Shown here: positions 25,170 to 33,859 of the stretch, in pieces
Layout of the letters: each line of letters begins with the position of its first letter
Position numbering within the stretch: the first letter of the stretch is position 1
NCBI GenBank assembly: GCA_036505875.1
Contig: DASXSR010000360.1
Location: 1 to 64,000 of the forward strand
Direction of reading: 5' to 3'
Origin: Onstottus_A sp036505875
GTDB lineage: Bacteria; Acidobacteriota; Blastocatellia; UBA7656
Length of the DNA stretch: 64,000 bases
The notes under the pieces: generated by a model
What the model was told of the DNA's origin: nothing
Seen by the model: the letters and a program-made list of their open reading frames with translations, nothing else
Database searches by the model: none
Translations under genes and position numbers: made by a program

Positions 25170-27278
25170 CTACTGCTTGAGTTTCTGGTCGAGACCAGCG
25201 AGCGAGCCATTGAGCTTTTTGTACAGCGCTTCAATCTGAGCCCGCCGTACCGAGGCAGTTGGGGACTCGGCATCGTAGCTCGCGATGTAAAGATCGAGAG
25301 CGCGCCGCTCGTCGCCCGCTTCTTGAGTCGCAACCGCCAGGTGCCACATCGCGGTCTTGCGCTCCTGACCATCCGGATAGGAATCGATCGACTTGATCAA
25401 ATTATCGAGCGCGCCGCGGAGATTCCCTTTTTTAAACATAGTCCAACCGAGCGCGTCATAAGCGCGGCCAAGAAACGCCGCGCGTCGGCCCGCGCGGTCG
25501 AGCATCGGCGCGTCGCGCATTGAACCCGCAGGCTCGGTTGCGGCTTCTGCCATCGCGATCGCCCGACGCGCCAGTTGTTCAGCCGCATCCAACGCGAGGT
25601 CGGCTTCGGTGAGCTTCCGCGCCGCCCATACCATCCGAAACGCCTGGCGGCCATCATCCAGCGTGGTGAATGTGGTGATCGCTCGAAGCAGCTCGGTCAT
25701 ACCGCGCAGGTTCGAATCCCGACCCGCTGATAGCTCGCCGGTCAACGATGGCTCACCGCCGACCCTGCGGGGCCGGGTGCCAGGCTTCGGCTCGGCAGTC
25801 TGCATGCTCCGTCGGGTCCCGGCCTGCGGCGGTTTTCTCGAGGCCAGCGCAACTTTGGAATAATGATTGATCTTCGCAATGGCCTCGATCAGTCTGTATT
25901 GAAGCGATGTCGTCGGATCGTAGCTCAAGAACAGCGCAGCTTGTCTTTCGCGTTCGAGCAACAAATCCAATCTCGGCGACCGAGCTTTGATCGCGCCACC
26001 CAGAATCGTTTCGAACTCGCCGTCGTCATTCACGGTAAATGCCTTGGCCATTGTTTCGTTCGCCTGATCATAGCCGTCAACGGACATCAGCGCCTTTGCA
26101 AGTTCAAAGGTTAGCGTCGCGAACCCTGCCTGACCTTGTGCGCTGATCAATGTTGCCAACGCATCACCGAACTTTCCTTCAAGCCCATCGACTTCAGCCT
26201 TGGCGATGTACGCCCACGCGTAGCGCGGCTCGATGCGCGCCGCCTGCTCGATCAAAGGCCGGGCGAGCGCGGCTTTCTTGCGAATCACGTAGAAGAAAGA
26301 AAGTTGAGTCAGAAAGTGATAATCGGCGGGCGCCAGCTCTTGCGCGCGTTTGATTGTGGGCGCCGCGTCTTCATCGCGCCCAACTGCCAGCAGCGCAATC
26401 GCCAATCCCCCGTGCGCTTCCGCGTCGTCGGCCTTCAACGCGATCTGCCTGCGATAAAAACTAATCGCGCGCTGATAGTCGCCCATCGCGCGAGACAGAT
26501 TTCCGAGATTCAGATTCGCGAATTCGTCTCGCGGGTCAAGCTCGAGAGCCCGCTGAAACTCGGTGGTTGCATCGTCAAGCCTCAAGCTGATCAGGTACGC
26601 GGTTCCCAGGCTGTTGTGAGCCCGGTGATCCTGGGGCGCCAACTGGACGGCGTGCTCGAGCACGCGGACCGCTTCAAACGGCGCTTCAATCTGAACGTAG
26701 AAGAAGCCGATCTCGACCAGTCGATTCGGTTCGTTTTCAAACCGCGGCTCGAATGAGCGCATCAGCTCGACCGACTCACCGCGATAACCGAACGAGTTCA
26801 TCGCGATCGGCAAGGTGAAAATATATTGGCTGAAAATCGCGTCGGTTATCGGGTTAGGCGCGGCTCGAAAGACCGCCTTGAAGACCTGCGTAGCAAGTTG
26901 AGGGTTTCCCTCCCTGAGCGCCTGCTCGCCCTTCAACGCGTACTCTCGCATCAACGCCTCGCGCGCCTCGCCCTCAAGTTGCGACCCGCGGTTGGCGGCG
27001 ACGAATTTCTCGAGGAGGTCGATGCGTTCTATTTGAGTCGGCGCATTGCGTGCGCGATCGAGCGCCTGTTGAGGTGTCAAAGCTTGCGAAGGTTCATCAA
27101 CGCTCGGCCTCTTAGGCTCGGGCCTCCTTTGCGGCGGTCGCTGGCCATCGGCGATTGTCACCACTAAAGCGATAGCAAGCGCGACGCTGCCGATTGTACG
27201 CACCGGGGCCCCTGCGACATCGCCCATCGATTGCAACTTACACTTGCGACGCACGATGCTTTTCATCAACGCGATCAT
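25170..27278 (-). CDS. TPR-repeat protein, exported or membrane-anchored
   Basis: A 702-residue protein with a hydrophobic N-terminal segment (V-A-L-A-I-A-L-V-V-T-I-A-D-G) and a Pro/Arg-rich linker. Tetratricopeptide repeats run from about 90 to 420 (for example N-S-L-G-T-A-Y-L-I-S-L-R-L-D-D-A-T-T-E-F) and again near 620-690. The region between is Arg/Pro-rich and less ordered. No enzymatic motif is seen. The start ATG overlaps the stop of the upstream phosphatase-like gene by 4 bp (ATGA), indicating coupled translation. Function unknown; it is probably a scaffold. Confidence 0.8.
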   Translation of the reverse strand: MIALMKSIVRRKCKLQSMGDVAGAPVRTIGSVALAIALVVTIADGQRPPQRRPEPKRPSVDEPSQALTPQQALDRARNAPTQIERIDLLEKFVAANRGSQLEGEAREALMREYALKGEQALREGNPQLATQVFKAVFRAAPNPITDAIFSQYIFTLPIAMNSFGYRGESVELMRSFEPRFENEPNRLVEIGFFYVQIEAPFEAVRVLEHAVQLAPQDHRAHNSLGTAYLISLRLDDATTEFQRALELDPRDEFANLNLGNLSRAMGDYQRAISFYRRQIALKADDAEAHGGLAIALLAVGRDEDAAPTIKRAQELAPADYHFLTQLSFFYVIRKKAALARPLIEQAARIEPRYAWAYIAKAEVDGLEGKFGDALATLISAQGQAGFATLTFELAKALMSVDGYDQANETMAKAFTVNDDGEFETILGGAIKARSPRLDLLLERERQAALFLSYDPTTSLQYRLIEAIAKINHYSKVALASRKPPQAGTRRSMQTAEPKPGTRPRRVGGEPSLTGELSAGRDSNLRGMTELLRAITTFTTLDDGRQAFRMVWAARKLTEADLALDAAEQLARRAIAMAEAATEPAGSMRDAPMLDRAGRRAAFLGRAYDALGWTMFKKGNLRGALDNLIKSIDSYPDGQERKTAMWHLAVATQEAGDERRALDLYIASYDAESPTASVRRAQIEALYKKLNGSLAGLDQKLKQ

Positions 27279-29005
27279 TTAACTACGCTTGCTCCTTGAA
27301 TAGTAGTCGCCAGAGCTTCGACCAACACGCGGCCCGTCCTATTCGAAGGAGTCTCTATGTCCAGGAGCGTGGCAATAGTCGGCGCGATGTCCGAGGGTGA
27401 GCAGTCAGCGTTGTACCTTCCGGGCTTTACATTCCCGCCAAATAGAATCACCGGCACGTGCGTGTCGTAGCTGTAGGAAGACCCGTGCGCGGTCGCCAGG
27501 TCGCCCTCCTGGAAAAACCAATACGGCTTGGTAATCAGCCATACGTCTCCCGCATATTTTCGATTGAAGCCGTTCATAACTCTACGACCAACCGGCCCCG
27601 GCGGAACGCGACCGTCGCAGAGCTGCGTCCGAGTGAAATAATTCACGATGCCGGGAAAGCTGAGCGCCGCCTCGCCGGCTACTCGCTCAGCTTCAGCGGC
27701 GTCGATCTTCTTCTCAGCGATCAGCTTTTGATCGAGGTACATTTGATCGTTGACGAAACCGACGACCCACTTTCCTACCCCGAAACGGGCTCCCAGAGCC
27801 TTGTTCGAGGCTTCGATCACTTCTGTTCCAACGAGCCGACCTGCGTCGAACCCCAACGACCGTACATACTCAGGCACCGGCGCCACGCCGTGATCGCCGG
27901 TCACCGCAATGATCGAGTTGGCGAGTCCGACCTTGCGGTCGACGAAACTCAAGAGGTCGGAAATCACCCGGTCCAACCGAATATAGGTGTCTTCGATCTC
28001 CTGGCTGTCCGGTCCGTAATAGTGTCCAGTCAGGTCCGGCGACGAGAAGCTGATTGACAGCAAGTCAGGGTAAGCGTCCGCTCCGAGCGTTTCGGCTTCC
28101 AGGGCGGCCTTGCCGAAGTCTTCCAGATATTCGGAGGCGAACGGAGTAAGCTCAAATACATTGTAAAACTTCGGCCCCGGCTTGGTTTCACCGCCGGTTA
28201 CCAAATAAGGAAAGCGAAGGCCCAACGCGTGACGTTGAACGGGAAGGTTCTCCGATTGCGATCGGCGATATGCTTCCGCTTCAAGCGCCCGCTCCCATTT
28301 GGCGCCGAAGTATTTGTCGGCTCGAACATCGGCGTCGAATTTCTTGACCCACGCCGGCAATTCTTTGGAATAGTAATCGCTCGTGACGAACTCACCGGTT
28401 GCCTCGTCGAACCAGAACGCGCCGTTGGGCCGCTTGCCGCCTGGAAGGACCGCCGCCCGATCTTTCAATGAGACGGCGATAACCTTGGATTGAAAACTGG
28501 TCGCGAGTCTCATCTGATCGCCGATTGTTGTGCCTATCAGGTTGCGGGGACTGGCCGCGCCGTTCCGGGTCGAGATTCCACCAGGGGTCACAAGATGCGT
28601 GGAGTCATCGGCGACCATTACCCGATTTCTTCCCGCCTCCCGATCGAAGAACGCGTTGCCGACTATTCCATTCTGAGCGGGAACCGATCCGCTGAAGATC
28701 GCCGCGTGCCCGCAAGCGGTGAAAGTCGGCACATAATCGTAGTTTGCGTTGGTGAAGAGCGCTCCGCCGCTCGTCAGCCGCTTGAATCCTCCGCTGCCGA
28801 ACAGATCGGCGAAGCGCTCAAGATAATCGTAGCGGAATTGGTCGATCACGATCACCAGAACCAATTTGGGTTTTGTGATTGTGGGCGCGGTGTTCGAGCG
28901 CGACGAAGTCTGTCGCTGGGCATCGCTCGATAGCGGCAGCAGAGCCGATATGAAGAGGAAAAGCGCGACAAACCGGCTGACTGATCGATTCTCGTTGATG
29001 GCCAT
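27275..29005 (-). CDS. Alkaline phosphatase superfamily protein (PafA-like)
   Basis: About 576 residues with a signal peptide ending near S-S-D-A. The first metal Asp is in V-I-V-I-D-Q-F-R-Y-D-Y, and the nucleophile Thr lies in P-T-F-T-A-C-G-H-A (residues 93-101), with Thr rather than Ser as in PafA-type enzymes. Further metal motifs are S-F-S-S-P-D-L-T-G-H, V-T-G-D-H-G-V-A-P and A-H-G-S-S-Y-S-Y-D-T-H. It should hydrolyse phosphate mono- or diesters in the periplasm. The ATG at 29005 is preferred over 29059. It is the first gene of a three-gene operon. Confidence 0.87.
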   Translation of the reverse strand: MAINENRSVSRFVALFLFISALLPLSSDAQRQTSSRSNTAPTITKPKLVLVIVIDQFRYDYLERFADLFGSGGFKRLTSGGALFTNANYDYVPTFTACGHAAIFSGSVPAQNGIVGNAFFDREAGRNRVMVADDSTHLVTPGGISTRNGAASPRNLIGTTIGDQMRLATSFQSKVIAVSLKDRAAVLPGGKRPNGAFWFDEATGEFVTSDYYSKELPAWVKKFDADVRADKYFGAKWERALEAEAYRRSQSENLPVQRHALGLRFPYLVTGGETKPGPKFYNVFELTPFASEYLEDFGKAALEAETLGADAYPDLLSISFSSPDLTGHYYGPDSQEIEDTYIRLDRVISDLLSFVDRKVGLANSIIAVTGDHGVAPVPEYVRSLGFDAGRLVGTEVIEASNKALGARFGVGKWVVGFVNDQMYLDQKLIAEKKIDAAEAERVAGEAALSFPGIVNYFTRTQLCDGRVPPGPVGRRVMNGFNRKYAGDVWLITKPYWFFQEGDLATAHGSSYSYDTHVPVILFGGNVKPGRYNADCSPSDIAPTIATLLDIETPSNRTGRVLVEALATTIQGASVVK

Positions 29006-29099
29006 CTTGATCGGGCGTCGATTACTCTTACAAACACAAACCGTAATTGACAGCCGCAAGCGGTGTCAACAGGGGATGCCAGTACGAAAATCTGGTGTA

Positions 29100-29128
29100 T
29101 TGCGGAATCGCCCCGCGGTATGTATTAT
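29100..29128 (+). promoter_or_regulatory. Possible sigma-70 promoter for the response regulator
   Basis: TTGCGG (29100-29105) and TATTAT (29123-29128) with a 17-bp spacer, about 90 bp upstream of the ATG at 29220. The -35 box is imperfect. Confidence 0.35.
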
Positions 29129-29219
29129 GTCGTTGTAGGATTGATTCGACTCCGGCTACGAACGACGACCTCACGTATCTCGCCCGTAGCAGTTTTTGTC
29201 CCAGAGGAAGACACACGCC

Positions 29220-29807
29220 ATGAGGTCAGTTCTGGTCATTGAAGACGATTTCGACACCGTGTATCCGCTTGCCGAGCTGCTCCGGTTGAAAGGCTACACC
29301 GTCAACACTGCAACCGAGGCCGAGCAAGGTTTGGTGTTGGCCAAACAGCAACGACCCGACCTGATTATCACCGACATCGCGCTGCCTGGCGCGAGCGGTC
29401 TTCATTTCATCAACAAGATTCGCGCCGACAAGCGGCTCAACGCGATACCAATAATAGTTATAAGCGGTTGCGGTCCGATGATCATGGTTGAAGCGGAAGC
29501 TGCTGGAGCGAACTGCTGTCTTCAGAAACCGATCAACATCGATCTGTTTTGGGCTGCCATCGATCGAGTGCTTGGCGTCGGAGTGGAAACAGAAGCGTCC
29601 GCGACGGGTGACTCACGGGAAGATCGAGGTCGCGCGCTGGCTACTGATATTGACAGCTTGGTTGAAGCCCTGCGCCGGTCTACGACAAAGGAAGAAAAGG
29701 ATCAGGTGTTGAAGCGCCTGAAGGAAAGAATACGTGAGCTGCAGACGCGCGACACAGAACGGACAGCCGACAATACATTCGTCCTGCAGAATTCTACGCA
29801 ATCTTAA
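29220..29807 (+). CDS. Single-domain response regulator with helical tail
   Basis: About 195 residues. The receiver domain (1-125) has the acidic pair Asp9/Asp10, phospho-acceptor Asp52 in I-I-T-D-I-A-L-P-G and the conserved Lys in L-Q-K-P-I-N-I-D. There is no DNA-binding or enzymatic output domain. The last 60 residues are highly charged and helical (E-E-K-D-Q-V-L-K-R-L-K-E-R-I-R-E-L), perhaps a coiled coil. It could pass phosphate to another protein or bind a target directly. No histidine kinase is adjacent. The start at 29220 has AGAGGAAG upstream; the in-frame extension to 29196 is not supported. Confidence 0.88.
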   Translation: MRSVLVIEDDFDTVYPLAELLRLKGYTVNTATEAEQGLVLAKQQRPDLIITDIALPGASGLHFINKIRADKRLNAIPIIVISGCGPMIMVEAEAAGANCCLQKPINIDLFWAAIDRVLGVGVETEASATGDSREDRGRALATDIDSLVEALRRSTTKEEKDQVLKRLKERIRELQTRDTERTADNTFVLQNSTQS

Positions 29808-29932
29808 GCATGTCATCGACAGGCGATTGATTGTGCCGACAACGCCAGCCGCCAGTTGCCCACTTCCCGCCGTGACTTTGATGACACGTCGCGCTCCTCT
29901 TGGCTACTACTGTCGGTTTGCGATCTGGTGCC

Positions 29933-30112
29933 GTGAAACAGCTGGACATAAGAAAGGCAAATCCGGGTGATGCGCCGGACATAGCGTCGGTGCTTGCCGA
30001 GGCATTTGGCGAATATGAGTCGCTCTACACCGCAAAAGCATATTCGGCGACGACACCGAACAGCGACGCGATAAGAAGCCGCTTTGTAATGAGCAAGAAC
30101 CTGAATTGTTGA
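29933..30112 (+). pseudogene. Truncated GNAT acetyltransferase
   Basis: Starting from GTG 29933 the reading is L-D-I-R-K-A-N-P-G-D-A-P-D-I-A-S-V-L-A-E-A-F, a typical first strand and helix of a GNAT domain, and it reaches D-A-I-R-S-R-F. It then ends after about ten unrelated residues at 30112. The acetyl-CoA-binding half is absent. I read it as a 5' remnant of a deleted gene just upstream of the YciI-like gene. Confidence 0.55.
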
Positions 30113-30121
30113 GGATCGACC

Positions 30122-30427
30122 ATGACCACCTATTACGCCGCCTTTCTTCGCCCGGGGAAGCTGTGGAATCCCGACAAGTCGGCTCGCGAGCAATTATTTT
30201 GGGACGAGCACGCGAGCTTTATGGATGAGTTGTTCGAGACCGGAGTCATCATCCTGGGCGGACCGTTTGCCGACAGGTCAGGCTCGCTGGTGATCGTAGC
30301 AGCCGACAACGCCGAGCAGGTTCGCGAGATGTACCGAACTGACCCCTGGACCTTGCACGACGTTCTGGTGGTTGGGGACGTGAAGGAATGGACGATCTTT
30401 CTCGACGCGCGAGAGAAGCAATCTTAG
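30122..30427 (+). CDS. YciI-like dimeric alpha/beta-barrel protein
   Basis: A 101-residue protein with the YCII domain: Y-A-A-F-L-R-P-G at the start, E-H-A-S-F-M-D-E-L in helix 1, G-P-F-A-D-R-S-G-S-L-V-I-V and D-P-W-T-L-H-D-V at the end. The His/Asp pair typical of the family is present. The catalytic role of YciI proteins is unsettled. A GAGGAT site precedes the ATG. A strong hairpin (30437-30467) follows the stop. Confidence 0.8.
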   Translation: MTTYYAAFLRPGKLWNPDKSAREQLFWDEHASFMDELFETGVIILGGPFADRSGSLVIVAADNAEQVREMYRTDPWTLHDVLVVGDVKEWTIFLDAREKQS

Positions 30428-30436
30428 AAAGAAAAC

Positions 30437-30467
30437 GGGCGAACATGATTACAGGTCGTGTTCGCCC
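30437..30467. terminator. Bidirectional hairpin between the YciI-like gene and blaR1
   Basis: GGGCGAACA (30437-30445) pairs perfectly with TGTTCGCCC (30459-30467) around a 13-base loop. It lies between two convergent genes. T-runs are weak on both sides, so it may be only partly intrinsic. Confidence 0.6.
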
Positions 30468-30488
30468 TCGTATTAACGAAAATGTGAC

Positions 30489-32096
30489 CTATTTCTCTTG
30501 ATTATTTGACTCGCGGCGTTTTTCTTGAGAAGTCCTGAAGATGGTGCCGTCAACCGCGTTCACCAGGACATGCGTTCGAATAGGCTTTGATTCGTCGCCG
30601 GAAAGAATCACGACGTGATAGAGCACCAGGCTGGGTTTCGCCAACTCTCCCGGATCCTGCCAGCGCTCACCGACGAGGCTGCATTCGAAAACCTTCCCCG
30701 GATTTTGACTCGTCGCGATTTGAATCGCCTGATCCATGCTGATTCTCGCTAACTGGGTCAGCACAGCCTGATGCTTGCTTTCTCTTTCGCGTTCCTCGCG
30801 CGCGCGAGCCTCATCGATTATATACAACGCGTGAGTTTCTCCGTCCTCACTCACAGCAAACTCGACCTTCTTGGTATTGTCCTCCCGAAGTTGTAGCAGC
30901 CGCTTCTTAAGCTTAGCTATCACTTCCGCGTCCGTTTCTTTCTCAATTGCCTCCTTCAGCTCCTGCTCCTGGCGAAGCATTTTCTCTTTGATTTCCTGCT
31001 CTCTACGAACACGCAGTTCATTCTTCTCTTGAGCTTCACGCGACGGCTCCTGTTCCCGCGCGGGATCAATGTTCAGATGAAGCGTGAAAGCAGCTGCTGC
31101 TGCGCACGGGATCGCCAGCAACAATGCAGCGGGGATTAACCAGAATTTTTTCTTGCCTGCACTCAATTTGGTTCTTTGTAGCAATGACATGACTCTTACC
31201 TCCAGAATATCGGCGTCGGCGATGCCGACGGCTACGGTCCGCGCGCGATTTGCAAGTGGCATCGCCGAACGGGCCAGTTGTACCAGCGAGCGCGCGTAGA
31301 CTTCGGGGCGAAGCAAAAGCTCCGTTACCAACTCGTCGCAACGCAGCTCGCGGGTCTGCGTGATCCGGCGTCGCACCAGCGCCGCCGCCGGATGAAATGA
31401 GAGCGGAAGAAAAACAAACTCGTAAATCAGATTCAGCAAATAGTCGCGCCGCCGAACGTGCATTAACTCGTGGCCGATTGCGGCAGTCAATTCTTCATCG
31501 CTTGCGTCGCGCGCCAACGCGTCGGGCAGAATGATCAAAGGACGAAAGATTCCTACTGTTGCCGGCGAGTTCACCGAACCAGAAGTCATCGTCCTGGCCT
31601 TGTCGAACCCGATTGCTTCTCGACAGGCAGCGACGGTGGCGTGGATTCGGTGCGCAGGGACCACCAGAGACGCGCCTCGCTTGGCGGCCTGCGTCCTGAC
31701 CCAGGCGCGAAACAATCTCACGCCTCGATAGCAAAGTAACAGCAGGTACATAGCGAGCACTCCGAATGCAACGCGTCCGCTGATTTGGAAGGCCGAGCTT
31801 GAAGCGTTCGCTAACGGCTCCTCGTTTGATGGAGGAACGTCCCTTAGCTGGACAGTCGCCGAACCGAACCCCTCTCCTGTCGTATTGGACAAGCTGCTTG
31901 TCAGAACCAGACGACCTGACGTCACAAATGGCAGTAGGAACGACAGCCCCAGGGCGGCAACCCAAAGCCAGTGTCGATATCGCGCGAGCGTTCTTCGCAA
32001 AAAGAGATCGCCGACCGCCGTTACACCGACGATTAGCACGATTTGCCAACACGCGTTCAGCAGGAAAGTCAAAAGAAATTCGCCGGTTGTTCTCAT
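30489..32096 (-). CDS. blaR1: BlaR1/MecR1-like M56 membrane metallopeptidase
   Basis: A 535-residue protein. The N-terminal part has several membrane segments, and the cytoplasmic gluzincin loop carries H-E-L-M-H-V-R-R-R-D-Y (HExxH zinc motif). A further membrane segment lies near residues 300-320. The external C-terminal part is a long charged coiled-coil (about 340-440) followed by a small domain, not a penicillin-binding domain, so the signal is not clearly a beta-lactam. It should cleave or inactivate BlaI when triggered. It overlaps blaI by 4 bp. Confidence 0.87.
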   Translation of the reverse strand: MRTTGEFLLTFLLNACWQIVLIVGVTAVGDLFLRRTLARYRHWLWVAALGLSFLLPFVTSGRLVLTSSLSNTTGEGFGSATVQLRDVPPSNEEPLANASSSAFQISGRVAFGVLAMYLLLLCYRGVRLFRAWVRTQAAKRGASLVVPAHRIHATVAACREAIGFDKARTMTSGSVNSPATVGIFRPLIILPDALARDASDEELTAAIGHELMHVRRRDYLLNLIYEFVFLPLSFHPAAALVRRRITQTRELRCDELVTELLLRPEVYARSLVQLARSAMPLANRARTVAVGIADADILEVRVMSLLQRTKLSAGKKKFWLIPAALLLAIPCAAAAAFTLHLNIDPAREQEPSREAQEKNELRVRREQEIKEKMLRQEQELKEAIEKETDAEVIAKLKKRLLQLREDNTKKVEFAVSEDGETHALYIIDEARAREERERESKHQAVLTQLARISMDQAIQIATSQNPGKVFECSLVGERWQDPGELAKPSLVLYHVVILSGDESKPIRTHVLVNAVDGTIFRTSQEKRRESNNQEK

Positions 32097-32476
32097 TTCT
32101 TTTTCTCCTCTTGCTCTTCCAGCAGTTTGTTCAATCGCGCCAGTTTCTCCGGCGTGAGATGTTTCGCCTCGACCAGGCTCATTACCAGGTTTTCGGCCGA
32201 GCCGCCGAACAGGCGGTCGACTAAATCGCCGAGATGTCGACTGATGAACTGCGTTCGCGTTACCGCAGCCTTATAAACGTAAGCGCGATCCTTGAGCGTC
32301 CGCTTAACCCGTCCCTTGCGATGCAGAATGTTCAACATAGTCTGCACGGTTGTGTAGGCCAGTTCCCGGTCAAGCCGCTCCTGCACCGTGTGAACGTTCG
32401 CCGGGCCGGCCTCCCAGAGAATATTCATAATCTCCAGCTCCAGCGGCGTGAGCCGCTGAGTTCGTTTGCTCGCCAT
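32093..32476 (-). CDS. blaI: BlaI/MecI/CopY-family transcriptional repressor
   Basis: A 127-residue winged-helix repressor starting L-T-P-L-E-L-E-I-M-N-I-L-W-E-A-G-P-A-N-V-H-T-V, with the recognition region L-A-Y-T-T-V-Q-T-M-L-N-I-L-H-R-K-G and a C-terminal dimerisation helix. It should bind the palindrome at 32484-32501, which overlaps its own promoter and ribosome site, giving autoregulation. BlaR1 is translationally coupled downstream. No beta-lactamase is seen, so other targets lie elsewhere. Confidence 0.92.
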   Translation of the reverse strand: MASKRTQRLTPLELEIMNILWEAGPANVHTVQERLDRELAYTTVQTMLNILHRKGRVKRTLKDRAYVYKAAVTRTQFISRHLGDLVDRLFGGSAENLVMSLVEAKHLTPEKLARLNKLLEEQEEKKK

Positions 32477-32483
32477 AGGCTAT

Positions 32484-32540
32484 CTCCTAAATGCTTAGGA
32501 GTATATAGAGGGACGAAGCCGATGTCAACTAAATTTTTAG
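32484..32540 (-). promoter_or_regulatory. blaI-blaR1 promoter with BlaI-type operators
   Basis: On the minus strand a consensus -35 TTGACA (32528-32523) and -10 TATACT (32505-32500) are 17 bp apart. A perfect palindrome CTCCTAA-ATGC-TTAGGAG (32484-32501) covers the -10 end, the transcription start and the AGGAG ribosome site. A second, shorter palindrome CTAAATTTTTAG (32529-32540) lies immediately upstream of the -35. Both share the TAGGAG/CTAAA core, as expected for paired BlaI operators. Confidence 0.8.
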
Positions 32541-32663
32541 GAGTCAGGAGATGATTGTGCCGCAGTAGTCGTCTGAAGTATCCCCATACGGGCTCTGGCT
32601 GGTCTGCTGCAGGCGTGTTGATAATTCATACGCGCCGACTTAGAATCGCACCGGAGATCAGCG

Positions 32664-33839
32664 ATGCCCGCAAAAGGTCCGTTCAATCGAATTGTCCTCA
32701 TCGTGCTCGATAGCGCCGGCATTGGAGAAATGCCCGACGCTTCCGACTACGGCGATGCGGGCGCTGACACCCTCGGACATGTGCTCGCTTCGCGCGAAGT
32801 CAACATTCCAAACCTTCGGGAGTTTGGGCTGGCCAACATCAGACCGTTTGCCGTTGGCGCGATTCAAAAGCCGATTGGAATTTTTGGAAGAGCGGCGACG
32901 GCTTCGCGCGGAAAAGACACGACTACAGGTCATTGGGAGATGGCGGGTATTATTACTTCCCGGCCGTTCCCAACTTATCCAAAAGGGTTTCCGCCGCGCG
33001 TGATCGAGCCGTTCGAGCGCGCAATCGGACGAGGAATCCTCGGCAACAAGCCTGCTTCGGGAACCGAGATCATAAAAGAACTCGGCGAAGAGCACGTACG
33101 AACCGGACGCCCTATTGTTTACACCTCAGCGGACAGTGTCTTTCAAATTGCCGCTCACGAAGAGGTCGTGCCCCTCGATGAATTGTATCGCTGGAGCCGG
33201 CTCGCTCGTGAGATACTCACCGGTGAGGACGAGGTTGGAAGAGTGATCGCGCGCCCATTTATTGGCGAGCCTGGCAACTTTCGCCGCACCGAAGCTCGAC
33301 AGGACTACGCGATCGATCCACCCCAAGACACTTTGCTCGATCGCCTGAAGTCGGCGGGTCTTGCGGTGACCGCGGTCGGCAAAATAGGCTCGATCTTCTG
33401 CCACCGAGGGATGACCGAAGAGTTGAAAGCGGGCAACAACACTGCGAGCGTCGATCAAACTGTTCGCGCGCTGGGCGAGACCGGACGCGGCCTGATCTTC
33501 ACAAATCTCGTTGACTTCGACATGCTTTACGGTCACAGAAACGACGTTGAAGGCTACGCTCGCGCGCTAGAAGAGTTCGATCTGCGCTTGCCGGAGATTA
33601 AAGCGGCGATGCGCGAGGACGATCTTTTGATGATAAGCGCCGATCACGGCTGCGATCCGGCTGACGTATCAACGGATCACACTCGTGAGTACGTGCCGGT
33701 GTTGGCGTGGGGACGACGAGCGCGGTCGGGAGTTGATCTCGGCACCCGATCGTCGGTGGCGGATATTGGCCAGACCGTAGCCGACAACTTTGGATTGAGC
33801 TTGCAAGCGGGCAGAAGTTTCTTGCAGGAGATTGCATAA
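32664..33839 (+). CDS. deoB: Phosphopentomutase
   Basis: A 391-residue member of the alkaline-phosphatase-like metalloenzymes, full length for DeoB. Metal and catalytic motifs are D-S-A-G-I-G-E-M-P-D-A near residue 15, K-D-T-T-T-G-H-W-E near 90, I-S-A-D-H-G-C-D-P and T-D-H-T-R-E-Y-V-P-V near 325-345. It interconverts ribose or deoxyribose 1- and 5-phosphates in nucleoside salvage. GGAG lies 8 bases before the ATG. It diverges from blaI. Confidence 0.96.
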   Translation: MPAKGPFNRIVLIVLDSAGIGEMPDASDYGDAGADTLGHVLASREVNIPNLREFGLANIRPFAVGAIQKPIGIFGRAATASRGKDTTTGHWEMAGIITSRPFPTYPKGFPPRVIEPFERAIGRGILGNKPASGTEIIKELGEEHVRTGRPIVYTSADSVFQIAAHEEVVPLDELYRWSRLAREILTGEDEVGRVIARPFIGEPGNFRRTEARQDYAIDPPQDTLLDRLKSAGLAVTAVGKIGSIFCHRGMTEELKAGNNTASVDQTVRALGETGRGLIFTNLVDFDMLYGHRNDVEGYARALEEFDLRLPEIKAAMREDDLLMISADHGCDPADVSTDHTREYVPVLAWGRRARSGVDLGTRSSVADIGQTVADNFGLSLQAGRSFLQEIA

Positions 33840-33859
33840 ACGCCGAGACTGAATCAGGT

